A stretch of 64,000 nt of DNA from Hippophae tibetana (GCA_037013495.1 CM072803.1:23097001-23161000); one strand, 5' to 3'; shown: positions 11,722 through 30,543, counted from the first letter of the stretch. Notes: generated by a model not told the origin, from the letters alone. Program-made: numbers and translations.

Positions 11722-11819
11722 AATCACCACATTGGCTCAAAACAAAAAACCAATTCTTTAAATGAAATTCCTCGGATTACTAGATAACCGTCGTCCAAAG
11801 CCCCGAAGGGTGATTATCT

Positions 11820-14800
11820 TCAGCAAACACCAATCAAGTCCAAGCAATGCTTGAACTTATTAAATGGAACTGGTTTGGTTAACATATCAACTGGATTCTC
11901 TGTAATGACTATCTTATTGACAACAATAGCACCCTGAGAGACAATGTTACGAACAAAGTGATATCTGACATCAATATGTTTGGTTCTTTCATGATACATA
12001 GTATTCTTAGTCAAGTGTATTGCACTCTGACTATCACAAAATACAACAAAAGTATCCTACTGTAAACCCAAATCACAAACCACACCTTTAAGCCAAATGA
12101 CTTCTTTCACTGCTTCTGTTGCTACCATATATTTTGCCTCTATTGTAGACAAAGCAACTATAGACTGTAAAGTAGCCTTCCAACTAATGGCACAATGAGA
12201 AAGAGTGAAGACATAGCCTGTCAGAGATCTTCTTCTATCTAGATTACTAGCATAATCGGAGTCCACATAACCAATAACACTGTAACCACTATTAGAACTC
12301 ACATCATATACCAAACCAAAATTAGATGTACCTCTCAAATACCGAAGTATCCATTTCATTGCTTGCCAATGACCCTTACCAGGATTACCCATATATCTGT
12401 TGACAACACTAACTACATGTGAAATGTCTAGACGAGTACAAACTATAGTGTACATCAAACTACCAACGGCACTAGCACATGGACCTGAGACATGTATAGC
12501 TCTTCTTCTTCTGATTATGGTGACAAATCCAAAGAAAAGTCTGAAATGCGCAGCTAACGGCATACTTACAAGTTTAGAATCTTTTTATGCCAAAGTGTTT
12601 AAGAACTTTTTCCATATAACTTTTTTGAGTCAAATAAAGTTTGCTAGCTTGTCTATCCCTGTAAATTTCTATGCCCAAAATTTTCTTCGTTGCAGCTAAA
12701 TCTTTCATCTCAAACTCACCATTAAGTTGAGACTTTAATTTCTAAATCTCAGACTTATTCTTAGAAGCAATAAGCATGTCATCAACATAAAACAACAAAT
12801 AAATGGATGAACCATCATGAAATCTTTTATGATAAACACAATTATCATAATCACTCCTAGAGTAACCATGATCAATCATAAAAGAATCAAACTACTTATA
12901 CCATTTCCTAGGAGATTGCTTCAACCCATATAAAGACTTTTTCAATAAACAAACATGATCTTCCTTACCTGGAACAACAAACCCCTCTGGTTGATGCATA
13001 TATATTTGTTCCTCAAGCTCACCATGTAAGAAGGTTGTCTTGACATCAAGTTGTTCTAATTCCATGTCAAAAAATGCAACCATAGCAAGCAACACACGAA
13101 TAGAGCTATGTTTCACAACAGGAGAAAAAACTTCATTGAAGTCAATACCTTTCTTCTGACAATAGCCCTTTGCAACAACACGTGCCTTGAACCTAGCTAC
13201 TTCAACCTCAGGTATACCTTCCTTTTTCTTGAAGACCCATTTGTTTCCAACAATATTCTGGTCCTTAGGCGGTTTCACCAATTCCCAAGTATGATTCTTA
13301 TGAAGTGATTCAATCTCTTCATTCATAGCAACCAACCACTGAACAAACTCATCACAAGTAACAACTCCATGATAACTAGAAGGTTCATACACCTTAATAG
13401 ACTTTTCCACAAACAATGCAAAAAAAAACTAAGTCTACATCTGCGTACCTCTGAGGGCGTCAAATCTCTCTTATTCCTTTACCCTTAGCAATACTATATG
13501 GTTACTCATGTTGCTCTTCTGCTACATCATGAGCAGAATCATCTATCTCACCCACAGATGGCTGATCTGAAGTGCCCTATTACACTTGACTAGGAGCTCC
13601 ACTCTCAAGCTCCACCTGCTCACTAACATCGTGGTCTTTATTTGTAACAATAGACTCTTTTTTCTTTTCCAACATGGAAAACTCATCAAACTTAACATCT
13701 CTACTAATCATAAATTTAGGTGACTTGGGTTCAACACACCATAATCTATAACCCTTCACCCCATAAAGATACCCCAAAAATATGCATTTCAATGCCGTGG
13801 GCTCAAGTTTACCATTATTAACATGAGCATAAGCAGGATAACCAAAAAAAATTAAATCAGAATAATTAGCAGAAGTACCAAAGAATACCTCAAACGGAGT
13901 CTTCAACTCAATTGCAGTTGATGGAGACCGATTCACCAAATAACAAGCATGGTTACAAGCTTCAACCCAAAAGGATTTATCCAAGTCAGCTTGAAAGAGT
14001 ATACAACGAGCTCTTTCTAACAGAGTCTTATTCATACGTTTTGCTACTCCATTTTGCTGTAGTGTATGACGCACATTGCGGTGTCTCACTATGCCATTTA
14101 TTTCATAGAACTCATTAAGCTGACTATCACAAAATTCCAAGCCATTATCAGTTCTCAAATGATTGATTTTCTTGCTTGTTTGATTTTCTATACAAGCCTT
14201 GAATTTCACAAATTTTGAGAATGCATCATTCTTATTCTTCAAAAAATACACCCAAACATGACGGGAAAAGTCATCTATAAAAGTCAACATATACCGGACA
14301 CCACTCTTAGACACAACACGAGAAGGACCTTAAAGATCTGAATGAATATAATCAACAATAACTTTCATTTTATGGATGGTTGTATTGAACTTAACCCTGC
14401 GATGCTTTCCATAAACACAATGCTCACAGAAATCAAGATTCCCAGTTTTCTGACCACAAAGAAAATCTTGTTTGCTCAAAATAGACATCCTTGCCTCACT
14501 CATATGCCCAAGCCATATATGCCATAATCGAGTAGTGTCTGAATCTTGATCTGACGAGGATGAAACCGATACAGTGCCAATAATAGTGCTACCCTGAAGC
14601 ATATAGAGACCACGCGACAATTGACCTTTAATAACAATGAGAGCACCCTTACTAAATTTTAAAACTCCATCTTCAGCTACATACTTGTAGCCTTGTGAAT
14701 CAAGAGTACCCAAATATATCAAATTCTTTTTCAAATCTGGAACATGACGAACATCTTTCAAAGTCCTAACAATACCATCATGTATCTTAATTCAGATAGT

Positions 14801-15787
14801 ACCAATACCAATAACCTTGCAGGACATATTGTTTCCCATCAAGACAACACCTACATCAATAGACTGATAAAAAGAAAACCAATCTCTACTGGGACACATA
14901 TGGTAAGTGCAACCCGAATCAAGAATCCAAACATCTATAGGAGAAACAATAGATACTGATAGAACATTTTCACCATCGGAGCCAGAACTATCTGCAACAC
15001 CAGCAACATCATTTGTACCAGAAGACGTTGTGGCATATTTTCCTTTACCTTTGAGTTTCGGACAATTTACTTTCCAGTGCTCTTCTTGACGGCAATAGTT
15101 GTATTTATCTTTTCTTTTTCTACATTTGGATCTAGACTTGCCTTTATTATTGCATGTGCCTTTTCTTGATTTCTACCTCTGACAAATAAACCATTGCTAT
15201 TATCATTACTGCTTGTAGACACCTTTTTTCTTCAACTCTCTGGAATTCAAAGTTGCTTTGACATCTTCCAAAGAAATAGTGTCTCGCCCATATAGCATGG
15301 TATCAACAAAATGTTCAAATGAATAAGGTAAAGAACATAATAGAACTAAGGCCTGATCCTCATCGTAAATCTTAACACCACCACTTTTTAGATCACAAAT
15401 AATTTTAGTAAATTCATCAAGGTGATCGTGTAAAGGTGTACCTTCTGACATTCTTAATGTATACAAACACTGCTTCAAATATAATCGACTCGTCAAAGAC
15501 TTGGTTATATACAAATTCTCCAATTTAAGTTATAACCTAGCAGGAGATTCCTCATCACCAACCTCGCGTAATACCTAGTCAGACAAGGATAACTGAATTG
15601 AACTGAGAGCATTTTCCATCAATGCATCTTTTTCTTCATCAGTTAATTTTTCTGGTAATTTATCCTTGCCTTCAAGTGTCTTAACGAGCCCTTCTTTAAC
15701 TAATATGGATCGCATCTTCATACGCCATAAACTGAAATCATTTCTACCATTGAATTTCTCAATTTCATATTTTTCCACCATGATAGA
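11820..15787 (-). pseudogene. Copia A gag-pol polyprotein, mutated
   Basis: Gag begins near 15780 (MVEKYEIEKFNGRNDFSLWR) and runs to about 15206, followed by a zinc-knuckle region (about 15100-15060). The protease region near 14960-14900 reads [15 protein letters not shown]-pre-integrase has RLWHIWLGHMSEARM (14540-14495). Integrase runs from about 14400 to 13700 (IDDFSRHVWVYFLKNK; HLRTDNGLEF with one catalytic D; LQQNGVAKRMNKT). RT at 13416-12890 has VGNKWVFKKKEG, VKTTFLHGELEEQIYMHQPEGF and LYGLKQSPRKWYK. RNase H spans 12563-11820 (CTRLDISHVV, YVDSDYASNLDRRRSLTGYVF, TEAVKEVIWLKG). Stop codons and frameshifts between and within blocks mean no full polyprotein. It is most like the Tnt1-94 group. 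Confidence 0.9.
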
Positions 15788-15928
15788 AAACCCAATATTA
15801 AATAAACAGAAGCACAACCCAAAAAATATGAAACCAATCAGATAATCAGAAGCTCAAAATAAATCCAAAATAGCAAACTTGATCAATTCCAATAAATAGC
15901 AGAATAACCCAATGTTTTGATACCAATT

Positions 15929-16557
15929 TGTTCATAAATTAGCACTTGCGAAAGCGAAGATCGGGTCCAATTTTAGTTGCACAAATTAATAATAATGGGT
16001 AACAGCAAAATAATCAACAGTAAGAAAATAAATGGCATACAATGATTTAAGTGGTTCAACTTTTCAATGTGAAAAATCTACTCCACTGACGACGACACAC
16101 CGAAGAAAATCCACTAATAATAAAATGGAGATACAAACACCAATTTCCAGAAAGCTTCACAAATTATACCAAAATCCAAAATCAACCCACAAAATATCCC
16201 TTCTAATTTACTAGTAATATATAGCAAGATAAATTAACAAACTTGCTATTAAATCAAATATTACCGTACAAATATTAACAATGGGTAGATTCCACAATCT
16301 CCTCAGTTTCATGCAGCTTCTTCTTTTTCAGAAATCAGGAACCCAGAGTAGTTTCTTCCTTTTGGCTACGTTGTAAAATGTTCTCCTTGTTTCTTATTTT
16401 CAGCTACTGCACTCTTTTCCCTCTGGCGGTTGCTGCACTCACGCAGATTAACTAAGGAAACTTAGTTAATATATATATGTATAAGAAGCTGAAGAGTAGA
16501 AGGGTTTAATATTGGGTCTTGGGCCAATAAGTTTTGTTTTGGGCAATTATATTAACA
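15929..16557 (-). repeat. 5' LTR of Copia A
   Basis: A 629-bp repeat of the sequence at 10516-11074 plus 11632-11721. It carries the direct-repeat landmarks CTCCACTGACGACGACACAC and GGGTAGATTCCACAATCTCC in both copies. Scattered differences from the 3' LTR show that the element is not very young. Confidence 0.9.
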
Positions 16558-16732
16558 CATCTCTTAAATTATGCTAAATTGGGAATATCATTTTGATTAA
16601 AAAATGGGAAATTAAAATCACTACTTGATTGTTTCATGTAATTTTTTTTAAATAAGTGGTTACATGTAAAATTCAAAACATGTTTATAGTACAATAAAAT
16701 AAAATAAAAACTACATGTTATTGTATGCTACT

Positions 16733-17242
16733 ATTGGTCCATCTCATGTGAGCCACCAATAAGAAAAATAAAAAAACATTCAAAGCACGTGCGGTGAGAA
16801 GAAAGAAAGAAAGAAAAGGTCAAAAAATTGTGCTATTTTTCTTCCTATAAATTGGCCAAATTGATGGAGCTTTGACTCTATAAATAAAGCCTTTGCCTTA
16901 ATCTTAAGACACACATCAAATTGAGAAAAAGAAATTACAAAGAGTTGAGAGAGTTTTTTGAGAGAAGAAAATTGAGAGCCAATTTGTGAAGTTTTACCCA
17001 CAAATTGAAGATACATATTTATTGTATTTTTGTGAGAGATTCATTTAAAGGTTAAGTTTGTAATCACATTTTATTATAGTAGAAGTTTTAAGTGACCTAC
17101 GAGTCCCGTAGTTGTTACTTTCATTTTTGGAAGGTTTTGCATGCTAAAAACTTTTGGTGTTATTTTTGTTCTATTTTGGTTTGTAAAATTATCCTGGGTG
17201 TGTGAAATTTGTTTCTTTACAACTAAACAATTTTTCTCAACA
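16733..17242 (+). repeat. 5' LTR of Copia B
   Basis: About 510 bp, similar over its whole length to 21239-21745. It contains a likely TATA-type promoter element CTATAAATAAAG near 16879, followed about 30 bp on by the transcript start typical of LTR elements (inferred). Confidence 0.8.
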
Positions 17243-17480
17243 AAGTAGTATCAGAGCCTTGGTTGTTTTTAGCCAGAGTACTGTTCACACATATAATACT
17301 ATTCACATATATGTTACTGTTTTGTCGACAGGTACTATTCACATATACATATTGTTTTATCTATAGGTACTATTCATCGGTATTATTCACAAACTACTCT
17401 TCGACAGGTGCTATTCACAGAATACTATTTATCGTAGGAAAAGTACAAAGCTCGGCAAAACCTGTTGACTCACGATTCAA

Positions 17481-20400
17481 ATGGAGAAGAACACAGGTAA
17501 TATGATAAAGTTGATCGTATTTAATTATGCAATTTGGAAGTCAAAGATGGAGGATCTTTTATACATTAAAGATATGTGGAAGCCAATTATAATGCTGAAG
17601 GAGAAAGTAGTGTCTACAACTTTGACGAATGAAAAAACCAACGACAAGATACCAAAAAGAAACCAGCACAAACGTTGATTGGGCTGTGCTGAACTGAAAG
17701 TGTGTTGCTAAAATTAAACAATGAATCGACAAGAGCATTTTTCAAAATTTTGCTAATGAACACGGTGCTTACGTTCTTTGGCAAAAGTTGGAGAAAATGT
17801 ATGCGAGGACAACCAAACAGAATAAAACTAATCTAATGTGACAATTAGTCAATTTGAAGTGTAAAGACAGAAGCAGCGTATCAGAACATATGAGTGAGTC
17901 CAAGGCATTGCAGATCAACTCAACTCTATGAAGGTGACCGTAGATGACGAGCTATAAGGATTGTTGATGCTGAGCTCTCTACCAAAAAGTTGGGATACTC
18001 TAGTTGTGTGAGTTAGCAACTCAGCTCCTGATGGTAAGCATATTATGGATATGGTAAAAGACAAAATACTAAACGAAGAGTCTCAATGAAAATATGAAGG
18101 ATATATTCTTGATACTGAAGCGCTTGTCATGGAGAAACTAGGCAAGCAAGAATGGCACGGAAGAAGTAAAAGTAGAAATCCTTGTAACCAAAGTCAGCAA
18201 AGAGGACAATCAAAGTCTAGATCAAGGCATAACAAGAAGTATCATCACTGCAGCAAGCCCGAACACTTTATTTGAGAATGTAAAAATTTAAAGGTGGAAC
18301 GATCTAGAAATCAGGAAGCAAAAACCTGAATAAATGACACCACGACTATCATTGAAGAAATTGTCATTGTTTGAGATGCTAATTATGTCAATCTTGCATG
18401 TCAAGACACTACTTGGGTAGTTGACTCAGGCGCCTCCTATCATGTCACCTCACGATGGGAATTCTTCTCAGCCTACACTCAAGGTGATTTTGGACGTGTG
18501 AGGATGGGAAATGATGATGCATTGAAAATTTTCGGCATTGACAACATTTATCTAGAGACTAATCTTGGATGCAGATTACTTCTGAAAGATGTGAGGCATG
18601 CTCCTGATATTCGTCTCAATTTGATCTTTACCGATATGCTTGGTGATGATGGATATAATAATTATTTTGGTGAAGGAAAATGGTAGCTCACCAAAGGTAA
18701 TTTAGTAGTAGCAAAATGCAAGAAAGATACATCACTTTACCTCAAAGATGCCAGACTGTGTAGAGGAGAAGTAAACACCACTAGGAAAGAAATTCCTACC
18801 AAGCTATGGCATAAGCGACTCGATCACATGAGTGAAAAAGATCTCAGAATTCTATCCAAGAATGAGAGGTACACCCTTGCGAACTTATGTTGACTATATT
18901 ATGGGAAAAAACATAGAATTTCATTTCGTAGTCTCGCACCATCAAGGAAGGCAAATATTTTAGATTTAATACACACAGATGTCTGTACAATGAGTTGCAA
19001 GTCACTAGGAGGTGCTTATTATTTTGTGACTTTTTTGATGATCATTCTAGAAAAGTGTGAACTTTTGCTTTGAAAACTAAAGATCATGTGCATGAAGTTT
19101 TCAAGTAGTTTTATGTAAAAATGGAGAGATAAATTGGTAGACGTTTAAAGTGTGTACGTGAAGACAATGGTGGTGAGTATCGTGGATCATTTGAGGAGTA
19201 CTACAAAATTTTTGGCATCAGGCTAGAAAAATTAGTACCAAAGACACCTCAACATAACAATGTCGTTGAGAGGATGAACAAAATCATTTGTGGAAGAGTC
19301 AGATGTATGCTCTCAAATGCAAAACTGCCAAACTCCTATTGAAAGGAGGAAATGAGGACCGCAATTGACTTAATCAACTTTTCTTTATCAGTTCCATTAA
19401 ACTATGATGTACCGAAAAGAGATTCTTATAAACACTTGAAAGTATTTGGTTGTAGAGCATTTGTTCACATTCCAAAAGATGAGCGGTCCAAGTTGGATGG
19501 AAAAGCGAAGCAATGTATCTTTATGGGGTATGCCCATGAAGAATTCGGTTGTAGATTTTAGGATCTTATTAGCAAAAGAATTGTCAGAAGTAGAGATATG
19601 GTGTTTCTTGAAGATTAAACAATCGAGGATTTTGAGAAATTCGAGAAACCATAGTTAGATGAAATTCTAGTTAATCTAGAACTAGTCCCTCTACCAAAAA
19701 ATTATGATGACGCGGGAGTTATATGTACCAGATATTGATGATATTAATCCACCAGTTGGCAGTTCAGAACCAGAACACATTTTTGAACAGGTCCAACCAG
19801 AAATACAGACAAGGAGATCCGCTCGAGTACGACAACCAAGTCGTAGATATTCTCCTAATGAGTATGTGATGCTCATGGGAGAACCAGAGAGTTATGGCGA
19901 AGTTATCACTGATCAACATAAGACTGAATGGTTAAAAGCCATGTAGGAAGAAATGAAATCTCTGCATGAGAACCACACATTTGACTTGATGAAACTACCA
20001 TAAGGAAGGAAAGCTCTCAAGAACAAATGGGTGTACATAATCAAAAGTGAAGAAGGAAGGTTGCAACCACATTACAAAGCAAGATTGGTTGTGATCTTGA
20101 TGAGGAAATCTATATGAAGCAGCCCAAAAGTTTCCAAGTCAAAAGCAAAGAGAAGTTGATATGTAGACTAAAGAAGAGCTTGTACAATCTAAAGCAAGCA
20201 CCAAGGCAGTGGTACAAAAAGTTCGACTCATTCATGGAGAAAATGAATACAATAGAACGACGGATGATCATTGTGTCTTCATCAAGAAATTCTCTGATGG
20301 TGATTTTATTATTCTTCTGCCTTATGTTGATGACATGTTAATTGTGGGTCAAAATATTGACAAGAACAACAAGTTGAAGAAGGAGTTAGCAAATCCTTTG

Positions 20401-21225
20401 CAATGAAGGACTTAGGATCTGCCAAACAGATTCTTAGCATGACGATTACCCACAACAGGTAAAAACAAAGGATTTGGCTTTCCCAAAAACGGTATGTTGA
20501 AAAATTTCTTGAAATATTCAACATGAGCAAAAGCTAAACCTGTTAGTTGTCCACTTACAAGCCATTTCAAGTTTAATGTGAGTCAATGTCCCTCAAGTGA
20601 GGAGGAGAAATTAGAGATGAGTAAGGTGTTTTATGCATCGGCGATTGGCAGTCTAATGTACGCTACGGTATACACCAGACTAGACATTGCACATGTTGTT
20701 GGTGTTGTAAGCCGATTCCTATCAAATCTTGGAAAAGGAATATTGTGTAGCTGTCAAATACAAATTCAGATATGGCTGGCGAAGTAGATACGAGAAAGTC
20801 TATATCTGGGTACCTAATACCATTTAGAGGGGAAGCTATTTCATGACAATCATGATTACAAAAGTGTATTGCCTTAAGTACCACAGAAGTAGAGTACATT
20901 GCAATCACTGAAGGTTGTAAGAAGATCCTATGTATGAAAAAGTTCCTATAAGAATTGCATCAAAACCAAGAAAATTATATTCTTTATTGCGACAGTCAGA
21001 ATGCAATTCACCTTGGCAAGAACTCAACCTTCCACTCAAGGTCCAAACACATCAACATAAGGTATCATTGGATTCGTGATGTATTGGAACATAAACTACT
21101 GTAAGTTGAGAAGATCCATACCAATGATAACAGGGCAGATATAATGACAAAGATCTTGACTAGAGAAAAACTTGTTGTCTGTAGAGAGATTACAAGTATA
21201 AAGAAACCATGTCCCACATGAGATG
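17481..21225 (+). pseudogene. Copia B gag-pol polyprotein, mutated
   Basis: Gag starts at 17481 (MEKNTGNMIKL) and is quickly broken. A zinc-knuckle remnant is near 18240-18280. The protease region at about 18412 reads TTWVVDSGASYHVTS, with the DSGA site intact. Integrase has LIHTDVC near 18967. RT has LKKSLYNLKQAPRQWYKKF (20168-20230) and the catalytic-box region LPYVDDMLIVGQ (20314-20350). RNase H fragments include ATVYTRLDIAHVVGVVSRF (20661-20720), then SRSKHINIRYHWIRD (about 21036-21080) and DIMTKILTREKL. Several in-frame stops (for example around 18686, 19946 and 20404) rule out a functional polyprotein. Confidence 0.88.
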
Positions 21226-21238
21226 GAGATGGAGATTT

Positions 21239-21745
21239 TTTGGTCCATCTCATATGGGCCAGCAACAAGAAAAATAAAAAAAAGACATTCAAAGTGCCTG
21301 CGGTGAAAAGAAAGAAAGAAAGAAAGAAAAAGTCAAAAATTTGTGTTATTTGTCTCCATATAAATTGGTTGAATTGATAGAGCTATGCCTCTATAAATAA
21401 AGCATTTGCCTTAATCTTAAGACACACATCAAATTGAGAAAAAGAAATTACAGAAAGTTGTGAGAGTTTTTTGAGAGAGAAAAAATTGAAAACTAATTTG
21501 TTCAATTTTATCCATAAATTGAAGATACATATTTATTATATTTTTATAATAGATCTACCTAAAAGTAAAGTTTGTAATTCTATTTTATTATAGTTAAAGT
21601 TGTAAGTAACCTACAGATCCTGTAGTTATTACTTTCATTTTTGAAAGATTTTTTACATTAAAAATTTTTGATGTTATTTTTGTTTTATTTTAATTTAAAA
21701 AATTATCCTAAATTTATGAAATTTGTTGCCAAACAATTTTTCTTT
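21239..21745 (+). repeat. 3' LTR of Copia B
   Basis: Matches the left LTR with many substitutions. The right end is approximate, where similarity to the left LTR stops near ACAATTTTTCT. Confidence 0.8.
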
Positions 21746-22616
21746 CTTTTTTGTCTCCTCCTAGAATCGAACTACCCTCCACGGCTTCCCACTCTTGCAA
21801 AACTATATTACATATGGTTGGGTGTCATAAACTTTTGGACATATTTTGGCATTGAACAAGCCTTTTCTTTTTAAGTAACATCTCCGATGTACATGTACTT
21901 CCATAAAAAAATTATAAAGTAAATGTAAAATACAAGCAAAATAATATATGAATATGTCTTCCATTATCCATCTCTTCCCAAAAATGTTAGACTTAACCCA
22001 CCACCCCATTTGCATCGACCTGTATTATATGAAATCTGTTGAAAGTTTCTGACACAAGTATCATTGTAGGTTTAGGACAAATCTATTTTACTCAAAAATT
22101 TGTAAATTTTCACCAACAAATAATAGTACAATAAATCATTAATTAGTTTTCATTTTATATAAATTAACCGACAATTAGTTCTAAATGTTGTGTAACACTG
22201 TAACAGTGTAAGAGTCTAGCAGTGTTAATGAGAATAAAAAATTTGAAAATTAAAAAAAAAATCAAACTTATAAAAACAAAATAAATCTAATTAAAAAAAT
22301 ATTTAACGAAATCTAATTAAATAATATTTAATTTAAATAATTTCTAATTATATAATATTCAAAAAAAAAATTTATTTATTATTTTTTCTTAAAAAAATTA
22401 ACTATAATTTATTATTATTTTTTATTATAAATAAATAATACCATCAAAAGTTTAAAGTATATTTTTTTATGTGAAATAATATATAAATACGATTATTTTT
22501 ATAATGACAAAACACGAAACAAATACGATTACTACGCACGATTGACATCCCCTTGAGCCCAGTTAGTAACCCTTTGGCTACTATCGAGTTCAGAGCAGTA
22601 CAATACAGATACTTCA
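21746..22616. other. Intergenic DNA and probable IMDH promoter
   Basis: No coding sequence is seen. 22230-22500 is extremely AT-rich. The last ~100 bp before the IMDH start codon are more balanced in composition and should hold the promoter and 5' leader. No single TATA box can be chosen with confidence in the AT background. Confidence 0.5.
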
Positions 22617-27594
<4,978 letters not shown>

Positions 27595-28003
27595 GCATGA
27601 GCTGACAGTTCAGTGTAGTTTCGATGTCGATGCGGTTTTGCTATTTATGCAATCCACATGAGAGAGCCTTACCCAAGCTAGGTTGAAGATGATTCACAAC
27701 ATGTTTTTAGTGAAGTTATGAGGGTTACTCATTGGCTCATTGTTCCTCTTCTGATGAATTTTGAGGTTCATGTTAGTCTAGAGCAGTTCTGCATTATCCC
27801 ATTTCTTGTTGTTTCTTTGTCATCTACTCGTCCTCTCTTTCTCACATACAATGATAATTAGTCAGCCAAGATTGTTGTAATCTAAGTTTTGCTATTATTA
27901 AGAAATATGTTAATACACATATTTTGGGGTTAAAGTTTCTTAAAAATGAAATGCAAAAAATTCAAATTAATAAAAAGTTAATTTTTGAAAAAAATACTAA
28001 AAT

Positions 28004-28039
<36 letters not shown>

Positions 28040-29795
28040 AATTGGGAATGAAAAACTTAAATTTTATTTTACCTTTCTTTCTTTTTAGAATTTTAATATT
28101 TTTTACTTTTTTATTTTAAAAAATTGAATTCCTAATATAAATTTAAAAATATTAATTTTTGTATTTTATTTTTCAAAATTATGAATTTACTCTCTAAATG
28201 ACTATTTAAAGTAGATTGAAAGTCTTAAAGACAAAAGATTCTACATGTATTCATTAAAAGATGAAAAACTTAAGTGTACTTTTGATTCATTATAAGTCTT
28301 TAGGTATATATGTTAAAAATTAAAGAATAAAATATACCTTTAACAAAATCACATAACTTGTAAAAATTTTAACCCATTATTTTAAATTGTTTACTAAATA
28401 CATTAAATGTGACTTGGTAATTTGAATTATTTTTTTAATTATTTAATGAATTAATTCAATAAAACTTAAACTGTTATGTACATAGTAAGTATTTTTTTTG
28501 TGTTTAAAATAATATTATCATCTTAAAAAAATTTATAAATAAATATATCAAACACGAACATAATCAATTTATCACTAGAATACTTAACTTTCAAACGTGT
28601 TTCTCCCTCACATAAATATTCATTTAACTATTAATATTGCGTGAAAAGTTTTAATTTATTTTTTTTAATATTTTTGTTTCAATTGATTACATATATTATT
28701 AAATTTCTTTCCTTCAACTATTTTGATTAAAAATTTATCAATTTAATTAAAAATAAAGGTAATAAAGTATAAAATTTAAAAATAAATAGATTAAATTATA
28801 AGAAAAATAATAACATATCAAAAGGTAAAAAAATAAGAATAATTAATATAGTTCAATATTTTTTTAATCAAAAAACCAATTTTATAAAGCTACATATATG
28901 TCAAATTTACTAATTAGTGTTTCCCAAGTATGGCATATGAGATTTTTTGCTCTTTCCAATTTTCTTATGTTTTAAAGCTATAAATAACTTATAATAAATC
29001 ACTAAAAAATAAAATGATCTATTTGTAAAGGAAAGTGATTTTAGAAGCTTTTTGGTGAATCTTTTTATACTCCGTATGTACTCCGAGAGGTATAGGAAGA
29101 AAAAAAGGATAAGTATCAAAAGTATGTGATTTCGCGATTGGATTCGAGATTTAGTTATTACTACTTTTATAACAATTTCTGTGCTGATTGCCATATAATG
29201 ATGACCTATATGTTCGAGGCTACGTTTGTAATTTACTTTCAATTACATATCATGTATGGTGTATAATTTAATTAATATTTTTAAATAATTTTATACTGTC
29301 AAGATTAATTTAATTAAATTCAATTACTGTAAAACTGATATATACATTACAACGGATGTATTGAAGTAGACCCTTTTTCAGTATTAAAATAATTTTGCCT
29401 TTTGCTGAAAATGAGAGCCTTTTAAATCTTATTTTACCTAATAGAATTTTATTTTTTTGAGTTAATTAAGAGCTGAAATAAATTTTATCTTTTTTTTGTA
29501 TAAAATCAAGAGGTGCAAAAATAAAACTTAAGAAATCATATCATGTAATTAAAAACAATAATTTTAATTGTGTATATTTTTTAATTATTATTCCTTTTAT
29601 TAATATAACCCTTTGTTTAAAGAAATTGCTGATAGAATAACCCTTCGAAAACCAAAAAGAAAAACTACTTATTGTTTCTAGATTATAAATAATTGATTTA
29701 TGTATTATATTTCATCTAATACCTATTATTATAAACAGTAATCACTTAATTAAACTTTTGTATTAATTGTAAGCAATTAATCTATAATATTCCAT
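27595..29795. other. IMDH 3' flank and AT-rich intergenic DNA
   Basis: The IMDH 3' UTR probably extends to about 27900 (less AT-rich up to there). A TA dinucleotide microsatellite is at about 28008-28034. From 27900 to 29795 the DNA is very AT-rich with no recognisable gene. Open frames here (for example 29242-28910 minus) are low-complexity and match nothing I know. Confidence 0.5.
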
Positions 29796-30102
29796 ATGGA
29801 TACAAATAATGTGAAAGCACTTGTGATTATGATACATATAATGTTGTTTTCTAAAGAAATTAATAAGAATATTATTTGTTCCTCCTCTTATTCCATCTTT
29901 GTCCTCAACAAGTATTACATATGATATTGACATAATGCATTTGAGCATGGCTTGCTACGAGGAATGTGGAAAAGAGTGCTTGAAGAAACATCTTTGCGAA
30001 CCAAGAAAAATATTGGTTCATTGTCTCGATGTTTGTCAATTAATTTGCTCTTATATAGTCACATATTCAACTCCATTTCCACCGCACATACTAATTAATT
30101 AA
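29796..30102 (+). pseudogene. Frameshifted copy of the small cysteine-rich secreted peptide gene
   Basis: Sequence similarity to the intact gene at 30612 starts at the ATG (MDTNNVKALVIM versus MDKNYVRALVII) and runs through the cysteine domain (CYEECGKECLKKHLCEP, then HCLDVCQLIC). Between them, in the signal-peptide end, this copy lacks bases present in the other. The start frame therefore ends at a stop near 29924, and the cysteine part is in another frame (29899-30102). The C-terminus is also shorter. It is about 800 bp upstream of the intact copy in the same orientation, a tandem duplicate that has decayed. Confidence 0.72.
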
Positions 30103-30483
30103 GATGTCAATTTCAATTCGTATATATGATTATGACATAAAAAAAAAAAATTAAGATAGAAAAATAATATATTTTAAGTTACTAATTAATAATGAAATAA
30201 AATTCTTTTGGTGAATATGAATGGCTTTTATACTAAGTATTACCACTCAAATTGAAATTTTTCTCGGTAAAATAAAATATGTTATTAAAAGACTGTTCGA
30301 ATACTTAATTTTTTCGAATAATTTATTCATAGTTTAGAATAATTAGTGGATATTTATCTAAAATAAATTATATCAATAGAAAAAAATAAAATGAATTTGA
30401 ATTTTGTACATGATGTCTATGCATGCATGCAACGTACTCATTTATTAATTAAAATAAAACCTTGATTAAAGATTTATCTACTA

Positions 30484-30543
30484 TAAATTGTAATTACTGA
30501 ATTAAACTTGTAAATTGTAATTACTGAATTAAACTTGTAATTT
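30484..30543. repeat. Short tandem duplication upstream of the cysteine-rich gene
   Basis: The phrase AAATTGTAATTACTGAATTA followed by AACTTGTA is present twice in a row at about 30484-30540, roughly 80-120 bp before the start codon. Confidence 0.85.

Larger units (their letters stand above)
10442..16557 (-). mobile_element. Tnt1-type Ty1/Copia element A with both LTRs
   Basis: Two LTRs flank a complete but mutated gag-pol on the minus strand. The 5' LTR is 15929-16557; the 3' LTR is 10442/10516-11721 and is interrupted by a CACTA element. LTRs read TGTTAATATAAT at the start and ATTTATGAACA (or its variant) at the end. The primer-binding site TGGTATCAAAAC, similar to the tRNA-Met type, follows the 5' LTR at about 15913-15925. 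A candidate 5-bp target duplication is CATAT (10437-10441) and CATCT (16558-16562), matching at four of five bases. Domain order from right to left is gag, zinc knuckle, protease, integrase, RT, RNase H, the Copia order. Confidence 0.92.
16733..21745 (+). mobile_element. Tnt1-type Ty1/Copia element B, heavily decayed
   Basis: Direct repeats at about 16733-17242 and 21239-21745 flank a plus-strand gag-pol. Shared landmarks are GGTCCATCTCAT, a GAAAGAAAGAAAGAAA tract, CTATAAATAAAGC, and CTTAATCTTAAGACACACA. A primer-binding site TAGTATCAGAGCC (one base off the tRNA-Met site) follows the left LTR at 17246-17258. A purine tract GAGATGGAGATGGAGA precedes the right LTR. LTR divergence and the many stops show it is older than Copia A. 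Exact termini are uncertain because the expected TG start has mutated in both LTRs; I found no target duplication. Confidence 0.88.

Noticed and set aside
28910..29242. 110-codon minus-strand frame with a hydrophobic stretch
   Set aside because: AT-driven codon use and no family match. It lies in a featureless intergenic region and has no promoter or splice support.
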